49,294 nucleotides of DNA, taken from Lachnospiraceae bacterium (GTDB taxonomy: Bacteria > Bacillota > Clostridia > Lachnospirales > Lachnospiraceae). This document shows, one piece after another, positions 37,808 through 45,636 of the stretch. The stretch spans positions 1-49,294 of the forward strand of contig JAGAQJ010000070.1 in assembly GCA_017622845.1 (NCBI GenBank), in the 5' to 3' direction. The position numbers and the translations under genes are program-made. Within the stretch, counting starts at the first letter, position 1; each line of letters starts with the position of its first letter. The notes under the pieces were generated by a model. The model searched no databases. It worked only from the letters and a program-made list of their open reading frames with translations, and was not told the origin of the DNA.

Positions 37808-39427
37808 TTACATTCCCTTCTTCCATACAAGGCATTCCGGATCACTTAACTCTTCCCAAAGTTCCTCAAAGGCATCTACTAACATCTGTGGGTGTTCCAC
37901 GCTTTGTATAATATGATGCTTTTTTCCAAGACTATTTATTGATGTACCAAGTGACCAGACCTGCGGTCTATCCTCATCTTTTCTCACATTCATAAGGAAA
38001 CGATCATGAAAGCTGTACCCATAATCTGCCCACTGACACCTAAGCTCTGCATGTATGCCATAATGATTACTGCGCTTATTCATGATTTTCTGCTGCTCAC
38101 TGATCCATGTATGTACGCTCACCTTACTCTTTTCCGCTATTTCTCCGGAAGTAATCGCATAAAGCTTTACATTCGTGCTTGTCGTAAAATACCATGTATG
38201 TAAAAGGTCCTCGACTGTCAAATACGGATCCCATAAGTATACCTTTCCAATCTTTACACGATTCATTAACGCAATCACATCCGCCACAGCTTTATTCGCC
38301 TGTACATTTCTTCCATACCGCCTAAACTCAGCCCTCACATATAATTCCTCTACTCGTCTGTCATATTGGCGGTTCCTGATATAATCATCGCGCATACGGC
38401 AGATTGGCGGACCCACACAAATATCCTCTGCACACACCGGCTCAAGAGTACTTACAAGAGAACCATTTTCATCATATATCAAACGCTGCTCCCCATACTG
38501 CGAACCTATTTCCATGATAGTTGAAATTTTCCTCATGAAGCTTGTATCCTGGCGTGACAATATCAACTGCCGCTTCAGATCAATGACTGTAGTCTTACAA
38601 ATACGTGAAGCATCCCCGACTGTAAATGTCACCTTACAACCATCCCTGGTAAATATCTTCGTACCAAACGCAACAACTGAATCATCTGTATTACCTTCTG
38701 ATAACAGCATAAACTCATCATCTTTTTCACATTCTTTACAAAACGAAACTTGATATGTTAGTTCCCTCTCCGTTTCATTTGTCAAGTAGGATGAACTTAC
38801 ATTTAGTGAGGGAAACTGAAACACAAAATTTCCAATGCGATCTGAAACAGAGAAAAGATCTATCGGTAGCACACTATGTATTTTTTCTGTCAGTTTTTCC
38901 AGTTCCCTCGGCGTCCATATTTTCAAAACTGTCTTATCTATATCAAAAAATTCTAAAACATAGCTTCCGTTTCTGAAATTATTTTTCAATATCTTATTCA
39001 GTAGTATTTCTCTTGTACTGTCCTGTTGTATAAATACCTTGGTAACTCCTTCCAGATGACCAACTTGTAAATCTCCATCTCCTATATCTATCCTTTGCTT
39101 TTCTCTGCTTGTACAAAGCATTTTGAAAATATCCCTGATTTTCGATACTTCCAAAACCTTTCTTTGTATTCCCAGCGAATATTCATCTGTAATTCTCTCT
39201 AATTTCTCAAATAAATTCTCAGACTTTTCAACTACAGATATCCTCTCTTCAAATGTAAAAATCGTATATATATTACTGGTCGATTTCTGCTTTTTATTCC
39301 ACAAAAAGATAGATATCACTTCACAGCAATTATAATCTCCCAGACTCTTGCAGGAAATCAGTTCATCATATTCCCTAAGCAAATATTCTGTTGAAATATT
39401 TTCATTTATCCCTTTTCCCCTATACAT
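37808..39427 (-). CDS. VPA1262-like protein with PLD-type C-terminal domain
   Basis: 539 residues with GGGTGG ahead of the ATG at 39427. The N-terminal and middle parts recall proteins named after Vibrio VPA1262 (family recognition tentative). Near the C-terminus there is a phospholipase D-like half-site: KVYLWDPYLTVEDLLHTW, then HDRFLMNVRK and WSLGTSINSLGKKHHII, matching the H-D-R-F-L ... S-x-G-x-S-x-N pattern of PLD/HKD-fold nucleases in bacterial defence proteins. A dimer would make the full active site. Overlaps or abuts the next gene (36693-37805). Likely an effector acting on nucleic acid; the trigger is unknown. Confidence 0.65.
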   Translation of the reverse strand: MYRGKGINENISTEYLLREYDELISCKSLGDYNCCEVISIFLWNKKQKSTSNIYTIFTFEERISVVEKSENLFEKLERITDEYSLGIQRKVLEVSKIRDIFKMLCTSREKQRIDIGDGDLQVGHLEGVTKVFIQQDSTREILLNKILKNNFRNGSYVLEFFDIDKTVLKIWTPRELEKLTEKIHSVLPIDLFSVSDRIGNFVFQFPSLNVSSSYLTNETERELTYQVSFCKECEKDDEFMLLSEGNTDDSVVAFGTKIFTRDGCKVTFTVGDASRICKTTVIDLKRQLILSRQDTSFMRKISTIMEIGSQYGEQRLIYDENGSLVSTLEPVCAEDICVGPPICRMRDDYIRNRQYDRRVEELYVRAEFRRYGRNVQANKAVADVIALMNRVKIGKVYLWDPYLTVEDLLHTWYFTTSTNVKLYAITSGEIAEKSKVSVHTWISEQQKIMNKRSNHYGIHAELRCQWADYGYSFHDRFLMNVRKDEDRPQVWSLGTSINSLGKKHHIIQSVEHPQMLVDAFEELWEELSDPECLVWKKGM

Positions 39428-39441
39428 AAATCATCCACCCT

Positions 39442-39556
39442 TTATTCCAATATAAGACTATTGCTTGTGCTTGATGTATCTTCTATTTTTGTTGCAGCTG
39501 TACCTGTTAAAAGTTCCATATCGACTAATTCATTTAACAACTGCCGTGTTCTTGGT
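39442..39556 (-). pseudogene. Helix-turn-helix tail remnant
   Basis: In one frame the minus strand reads PRTRQLLNELVDMELLTGTAATKIED... to a TAA at 39442. This resembles a winged-helix end of the kind found at the C-terminus of Fic or AlbA_2/Schlafen-type proteins. It has no start and overlaps the end of the next remnant in another frame. A gene scrap. Confidence 0.35.
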
Positions 39557-39855
39557 CCTTAACGACTTAGCAGTATCATTACCCTTCCATTTTATAAGCT
39601 GTGCAATATTCTTCGTTATCTTCTTATATTCTCGTCTATCCTTTGCCTGAGCGCAGCTCTCATTTATTTCCTTATAACACAACTCATATACCTGCTCCGG
39701 ATATTCCTTCACCAAATATTTTCCATAATAAAACAAATCATACGGATTCTCCATTACATCTTCAAGCAATCTCTTCTTTTCATTTTCAGACTTTAATTCA
39801 TCCAATAAGCTCTCATAATTCTCATTCCATGCACCGCACTCATTATAAATATCTC
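39530..39855 (-). pseudogene. C-terminal scrap of a helical (SWIM-associated-like) protein
   Basis: The frame reads ECGAWNENYESLLDELKS, then DVMENPYDLFYYGKYLVKEYPEQVYELCYKEINESCA...REYKKITKNIAQLIKW. The pattern resembles the helical C-terminal part of SWIM zinc-finger proteins of Firmicutes. There is no upstream start: a TGA precedes the first residues and the DNA joins straight into the IS630 remnant. The first ATG available (39805) would give only 91 residues. Most likely debris from rearrangement. Confidence 0.5.
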
Positions 39856-40433
39856 ATTCACTTTCTGTGCAAAAGATTCCTGATCTTCCTCTTTTTCGGA
39901 AGAATGGAGCCAGTAACGAATCCTGTGCGGCTGTAAATTTACCTCATTTTTAAAAAACGGCTGACCGACTTTTCTGAAATCCGGTCAGCAATTCCCTGTT
40001 TTTTGATTTCCATAGTTAAAAGCGGCAGGCTCCACTGGATTACTTCATAACCTAAATCGCACGGGTTCCGGCAGGCAGGGGCGATGATTGCCATGATCTG
40101 TTCCTGCGTAAATACAGGCGGTGCGCCGGAACGTTTCCTGTCAGAAAGAAGCAGGCGGATTTCTTCTTCCAGTTTATCCGGTGCGCCTGCTTCAATCTCC
40201 CACAAGGAAGGAAGAGCTTCCATAAAACGATTCCGCCAGGCTGCAACACGGTTGTAATGCAGGTCGACCTGTGAGGCAATTGTCTGGTTAGACATCCCCT
40301 GTGATGCCAGAAAGATAATCCTGGATCGTTTGACCAGGCTTGCAGGAAAGGAGCGACCTTTAGAAAAAGAAGTCAAAATAAACTTTACATCATCGGATAA
40401 AACGGGAATCATATCAATCGTTTTCTTTCGCAT
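39856..40433 (-). mobile_element. IS630-family transposase, N-terminal part, with -1 slippery site
   Basis: The ATG at 40433 opens 164 residues with an IS630-type helix-turn-helix head (LVKRSRIIFLASQGMSNQTIASQVDLHYNRVAAWRNRF) and linker (RSGAPPVFTQEQIMAIIA, YEVIQWSLPLLTMEI, ISEKSVSRFLK). The 0 frame stops at 39939. A slippery heptamer T-TTA-AAA lies just before it (39948-39954) in the correct phase; a -1 shift continues NEVNLQPHRIRYWLHSSEKEEDQESFAQKV, which is the expected IS630 continuation. The DDE catalytic half is missing because the frame runs into unrelated DNA near 39856. So it is a non-functional remnant. Terminal repeats were not located. Confidence 0.75.
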
Positions 40434-40620
40434 AATAGAACCACCTACTCATTTATATTAAGACCATTATGCACTTAAATGACCAAAATGAAAACAATAA
40501 TTTTTCACTGTTAATTGTGCAATGCTGTACTAGCCTCTACCATTAAAAGACCAAACTAAAACCTTTATTCCCAATATAAATTTTCACCATTCCTAAATAG
40601 ACCATTTCCCAAAAAGTATG

Positions 40621-42453
40621 TTACATTTCTCTCCTATGCTTAGGCATTCTTTTTACAACCTCTACTATTTCTTCAACAGAATTCTGACCTTTTAATATAC
40701 CATTTAATAACATTTCTAACATGTCATCGTACTCATTACTATTTATCGGACTAAAATGTGCACATATAATAAAATTGTACGGTGTAATATAACGAGTTCT
40801 TAATTTCGCCTTTCCCTTTAAATCAACAACTTTGCCATCCAGCATAGCAGCACCATCATCATATTCTGCTCTTGTTATCTTTTTATCCTCATATTCTGCA
40901 TACTCTTCATAGTAATATCCATATTTATCTGTCCATTCTTCTATAAAAGCATTATCATTCGCATATAATCCTGTTTCTTCTTCTGGATAAGCTTCTACAT
41001 AAACAAATTTCTTGTAATATTCTGCTGCTGCACATACAACAATCCGCCGTACTTTTATCTCATCGCCATCCATCAAGAATTTGTCATCTGTGATTCTTTC
41101 AAAATTACTAATATCAGAATTGCCACTACCTCTAACCCACCATATAGGACCTACTAATTTTTCCCCACTTAGTGGTTTTTTCAAAAGTATCTGCAATCTA
41201 TCAACACATTCTTTAGAATCTGTAAATTCTTTTACACCTCGTATACCTGGAAATGCCTTTCCAAATCTATAGGCAAAAAAAGGAGTAGATGAATCAAACA
41301 AATCAATATCATTACTTTCTTCATCTTTATCCTGAGAATCTTCTCCAAGATTTTTCTTAATGCATTTTAAATCTTCCTCCTGATTAACTCTATCAATGCC
41401 GCTAATGTTTGCTGCAATAATTTTTTGGACTAAAATAAACTCCTCATCCCAAAAGTTTTTATTTTTCTCTATTTCAGCTTCACTAATACACATAAAGTCT
41501 TCAATAAAACCTCTTGCCACTTCAAACCGTTCAATTTTCTTTGGTGAAAATTCACCTTTCATTAATTTCTCCATCTGTTCTTCAGTAGCAACATACGCAA
41601 CACCACCAAGTTTTTTAATTTTATCTGCCTCACGCACAAACCTATAAAATTCAACCAAATCCCTTGTTCCTGCTCCACCAACACTGGAATTTAAAGTAAA
41701 ATACTTAGAATATAATTCATAGCATAATTCATTCTTTTGTCTAATAATACATGATTGTCTCCTTCCTTTAACTTCCCCAATAACAACAATAAATTTATTG
41801 ATAGCTTTTAAATCCTCTCTTCTTAATATATCCATTGGGTTGTCACTCCAAAAACTGATATTTGATGCAAATGGAAATTCACCTCTGCCATGTACCATCC
41901 ACTCCTGGTTCACTCCAAATACATCAACAAATCTCTTTTTGAATTCATCATCAGGTTCTTTTTCTTGGGTTAAATAAACTTTTAATCCATCTACATTCTT
42001 TAATCCTATAAGCGAGCTTACATATTCAACAGTATATTCTTTTTCATTAAATCTTCTTGCATCATTTAAAAGCAAAAGCAATATTCTAAATCTTTCAGAA
42101 AACCATGAATTAACATTTTCTTTCTTTTTATCGTCATTATTAGAATAAATAAAATTATTCGTAACACTATTTCCATTTCCAGCTACATTACCATTTCCTT
42201 CTACAGAAATTGTATTACTATTATCGTTTTGAATAATTTGATTTTTCTTAGCTATAATATTGTTTCCACCTGAAACATTGTTATTATCATACACTTTAGA
42301 TTTCATTGTATATGTATCTGAATTCTCACCAGACTTTTTTCCCATAATGAGTTTTCCAATAAACCCCAATACTACGACACCAATTCCACTGAAAATCCAT
42401 TCTTTTCCCTCCCAAATTGTACTAATAATTTTATCTATATCCATTATAATCAT
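40621..42453 (-). CDS. Membrane-anchored protein with XRE-like domain
   Basis: About 610 residues; candidate starts are ATG 42453 (AAGGAG four bases upstream) and ATG 42444 (about 13 bases). The upstream open frame to 42558 is not favoured. One membrane helix near residues 14-36 (IFSGIGVVVLGFIGKLIMG), an asparagine/glycine-rich linker (NNNVSGGNNIIAKK ... SVEGNGNVAGNGN), then a helix-turn-helix region ending FGVNQEWMVHGRGEFPF, like the end of phage CI-type repressor N-terminal domains. The remaining 400 residues are unrecognised. A membrane anchor plus DNA-binding-like domain is unusual. Neighbours suggest a defence role; it lies downstream of the primase-RT operon but after a terminator, so probably has its own promoter. 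Confidence 0.65.
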   Translation of the reverse strand: MIIMDIDKIISTIWEGKEWIFSGIGVVVLGFIGKLIMGKKSGENSDTYTMKSKVYDNNNVSGGNNIIAKKNQIIQNDNSNTISVEGNGNVAGNGNSVTNNFIYSNNDDKKKENVNSWFSERFRILLLLLNDARRFNEKEYTVEYVSSLIGLKNVDGLKVYLTQEKEPDDEFKKRFVDVFGVNQEWMVHGRGEFPFASNISFWSDNPMDILRREDLKAINKFIVVIGEVKGRRQSCIIRQKNELCYELYSKYFTLNSSVGGAGTRDLVEFYRFVREADKIKKLGGVAYVATEEQMEKLMKGEFSPKKIERFEVARGFIEDFMCISEAEIEKNKNFWDEEFILVQKIIAANISGIDRVNQEEDLKCIKKNLGEDSQDKDEESNDIDLFDSSTPFFAYRFGKAFPGIRGVKEFTDSKECVDRLQILLKKPLSGEKLVGPIWWVRGSGNSDISNFERITDDKFLMDGDEIKVRRIVVCAAAEYYKKFVYVEAYPEEETGLYANDNAFIEEWTDKYGYYYEEYAEYEDKKITRAEYDDGAAMLDGKVVDLKGKAKLRTRYITPYNFIICAHFSPINSNEYDDMLEMLLNGILKGQNSVEEIVEVVKRMPKHRREM

Positions 42454-42897
42454 TCCTCTCCTTGAATTTTTACAAAAAAAGACCTGCCTTTTCTCAAGAT
42501 AAGTCCATTGTACTACAAATATTAACAACACGCTATTGCAAAATAAGACCGAACTCAATTAGTCAAGAAATCACCCTATATGCTTACAAGTACCGAACTT
42601 ACATTATTTAATAACAAAAATTCGCTTTTGCCATCTCCAGATAGAACATTTCAAAAAAAGAGTAGCAGAAATATTCCCATTTCATCCCCATTCGGACATA
42701 AGAAAAGCCCACGAAGCCCAAAAAATAAAGGCTTTGTGAGCAACTGTAAGCTATTCAAACTCTTGGGCGGAGAGATTTATTTGGCTGTTTCGTGGTACAC
42801 ATTTGTGTGTTTTATTATTCATATTCTTCATAATTTTAGTTTTTCTCTATCTCGTCCAAAATTTTTAGAGCCAAAATGGAGCCATCAAAAATCTAAA
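42454..42897. other. 444-base gap with a hairpin, between two accessory genes
   Basis: No gene supported. On the minus strand a stem AAAGCC / GGCTTT (42704-42735) is followed by TCTTA and could terminate the primase-RT/912-residue operon. The 160 bases between stop 42898 and this stem are unexplained and could be a 3' UTR or a small RNA. The promoter of the next gene must lie near 42470-42600. Confidence 0.4.
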
Positions 42898-45636
42898 TCA
42901 CTTTTGACTTTTCTTAATTTCATCTTTTTTTACAAACATACAAATCGCCCTCTTGGGATTATTTAACATTGTTACCGGAAATACATTCATCTTAGGCATA
43001 TTAAATTCACGTACTACAGTATATACATTTTCTTTAGGTGCAAAACGTGGCCATATTTCTTTTACTTCATCCATAATCTGAGTTGCTTGATTTATTATTT
43101 GCCTTTCATAGGAAACCTCACCTAAATTAATATGCTGTTCATTAAGAAAATCTTCAACTGCTTTTTTCCCTATTTCAGTTCCATAATATCCATGTATCTC
43201 TATTGTGCAATTATTCTTTTTAATAACAGACTCCAATGGAACCTCAACACGTTGTTCCTGTGCAACATCTAAACCATTTTGTTTGATAAAATATTTCTGT
43301 CTACTTGCTCTTACCTGTTCTACTTTTCTCTTTTCACTTTCGTCCGTAACATCAAGATTCAGATAGGCCTTCAGCATTCTTATGGTTGCTGAACCACATT
43401 CAAAATTATCACAGAGAAATACAATGTTATTAATCCGATTGTCATTGTAATAAAACCCATCTTCTTTCAACTCTAGCATATAATTATACATATCATTTGG
43501 CTCTCGAACACTTTTGGCTTTCAAATATGTTTCGTATATACTTGCAAGCACACTATCACTTTCTCGCCCATCCTTAGGAACATATAATGTATTTACATCC
43601 TTTCGTATAAATTTTTCATCACGATTAACATCTGAAAATTCCAACTTCTGATGGTGCATAAATATTTTCAAATAACTCCCTATCTTTGCCTTATCAATTT
43701 CTGACCAAAGCAAATTATGTATTAATCGATAATATACTTGCGAATCAAAATCACAAAAGTATCTTTTTCCCACTTCCTCCAAAGCAGCTCTTTGAAGTAG
43801 CATCATATTGGTAATTTCATCATACTGTGTCCGACTTATTTCTGAAACCGTTTCCAATGTAAGATAATTCTTACTCTGAATCTTTTCAAGTGCTGACAAC
43901 ATCTTTAACAGAGACTGATTGCAAACAACGCCACTTTGTTCCTTAGTGTTATATAACAAATAATATTCATCACCATTTCCCCAAATATCTTCAATCAACC
44001 CTTCTGGATCATCAAGAACATCTGTGTTTATCAATAACTGGGGCATTTCTGTATCTTGGCTAAACTTTTTTCCTACAACATCACTGACCAAATCTACAAC
44101 CAAAATAAAGTTTCCTTCACTATCCTCTTGAACTTTACCATGCAACACATACCATTCTGTTGGATTTTTGCATCCTATAATCTGATACATCCAACTATTA
44201 TCACTCTTTAAAGGATAAAAATCCAGTGGTTCTATTTCATGCTCTTCAATATTTTTCTCCTTTGAATTTTTATTTTTCTTATAAGTAATGGCACAATATT
44301 CATTTTCTCTTTGCCATTGCCCTACTATAAATGTCAAGGCTTCTACAGAATCAGAACAATGCTCCACCCAATTTTTCAACACTTGACTTTGATACCATTC
44401 ACTTGAATTTAATTCATCCACCCCAAGCCCATTCACTCCTACATTCTCATTTTGAAGAAGCATAATAGCTAAACCAAATGCCACTCTATTCATCACGCAC
44501 TCTTTGCAAACTTTAAGCGCCGAACTCCTGTATTCACGTATCGCATCTATTAAATGTTCTTTTTCATAAATTGTGCCCGTCTTATTTTTCAACCATCCTT
44601 TTACTATTTTATTATCATTATAACAGTATGGATTAACTGGTAATAAAGAACCATCTGCTTTCTTAATAATAGAATGTTCAAAAAGAATATTATATGCCCT
44701 TTTATCAAAAACCAACCTCAAAAAAGCCTGTCTTCCCTCTTCACTTTTTAGAATGTCAGAATGATCTTTCAATGAATCGCTTTTCTCCAAATCATATTCC
44801 ACAAAAAAGCCTATTTTATTCCTATGATGATCTTTTTCCTCTTCGATTGTTACTCCATCTATTTCCCATAAAGGCTTTCCTTCAAAATAGTTTCGGCTTT
44901 TATGCCTTATAAGAACTTTATTTGTCATAGCATCATAAAAGATCATAACTCCATTTTTCTGATAATTAAGTAAATCCAATGTATCTATTATATACCCAGA
45001 AGCGTTAAGGTACTTAATAAATCTTAAATTGCACTGGTCAATTAGTGTCTGAAGAATTTTCTGTTTATCTTCACTATTAATAAATAATCTAACTGCAAGT
45101 TGAAGAATATGTATCTGATATATTCCCAACGGATTATTAATATCTACAAATTCTGGTCTTTCAACAACTTTTGCTATCATATTATGAATAGGAAAAACAT
45201 GTTCTTCGTTCTCTTTAATGTCAAAAACAAAATAAATATTATCTAATTCCTGTATAAGAATCTGCATAGATTTTTGAAGCAACTCATCCTCTATTCTCCA
45301 AACATCCCCAGTCTTACCATGTATTTTTAATTCATGTAAAAACCATACAGTGGTTAAATTACTATCATATCGTTCCTTTTCAGTTGCTTCTACACCAATC
45401 TGTTCAATACTCTCAAATGCCTGTAATAATTCTTCTACTATATCTTGTGGAACATTTCCTTCATACATAGCTTGACAATACTGAAGCAATTGGCAATACA
45501 ATGCTGCAACAAGTAATCTATACTCCGATAATTCTTGTGGTGTACATGATTTTAATTCTTCAATTGTTTTCAATATTATTTTTCTTTCGTGCTGTCCTGC
45601 TTGCAACGCCTGCAAATATATCTCAAGCTTTTTCAT
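42898..45636 (-). CDS. Large unknown partner of the primase-RT
   Basis: 912 residues. Its start overlaps the primase-RT stop by 14 bases (45623-45636), so the two are co-transcribed and translation is probably coupled. Low GC, helical N-terminal 200 residues, then a mixed region. No membrane segment or signal peptide. One stretch near residue 740, INNIVFLCDNFECGSATIRMLKAYL, vaguely recalls a phosphoribosyltransferase loop, but I do not trust it. Several cysteine and tryptophan positions are scattered without pattern. No family recognised. By position it is an obligatory partner, effector or regulator of the primase-RT. Confidence 0.75.
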   Translation of the reverse strand: MKKLEIYLQALQAGQHERKIILKTIEELKSCTPQELSEYRLLVAALYCQLLQYCQAMYEGNVPQDIVEELLQAFESIEQIGVEATEKERYDSNLTTVWFLHELKIHGKTGDVWRIEDELLQKSMQILIQELDNIYFVFDIKENEEHVFPIHNMIAKVVERPEFVDINNPLGIYQIHILQLAVRLFINSEDKQKILQTLIDQCNLRFIKYLNASGYIIDTLDLLNYQKNGVMIFYDAMTNKVLIRHKSRNYFEGKPLWEIDGVTIEEEKDHHRNKIGFFVEYDLEKSDSLKDHSDILKSEEGRQAFLRLVFDKRAYNILFEHSIIKKADGSLLPVNPYCYNDNKIVKGWLKNKTGTIYEKEHLIDAIREYRSSALKVCKECVMNRVAFGLAIMLLQNENVGVNGLGVDELNSSEWYQSQVLKNWVEHCSDSVEALTFIVGQWQRENEYCAITYKKNKNSKEKNIEEHEIEPLDFYPLKSDNSWMYQIIGCKNPTEWYVLHGKVQEDSEGNFILVVDLVSDVVGKKFSQDTEMPQLLINTDVLDDPEGLIEDIWGNGDEYYLLYNTKEQSGVVCNQSLLKMLSALEKIQSKNYLTLETVSEISRTQYDEITNMMLLQRAALEEVGKRYFCDFDSQVYYRLIHNLLWSEIDKAKIGSYLKIFMHHQKLEFSDVNRDEKFIRKDVNTLYVPKDGRESDSVLASIYETYLKAKSVREPNDMYNYMLELKEDGFYYNDNRINNIVFLCDNFECGSATIRMLKAYLNLDVTDESEKRKVEQVRASRQKYFIKQNGLDVAQEQRVEVPLESVIKKNNCTIEIHGYYGTEIGKKAVEDFLNEQHINLGEVSYERQIINQATQIMDEVKEIWPRFAPKENVYTVVREFNMPKMNVFPVTMLNNPKRAICMFVKKDEIKKSQK

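Noticed and set aside
43400-43480. Phosphoribosyltransferase motif in the 912-residue protein
   Set aside because: The VFLCDNFECGSA stretch only loosely resembles the PRPP loop and lacks the paired acidic residues in the right spacing.
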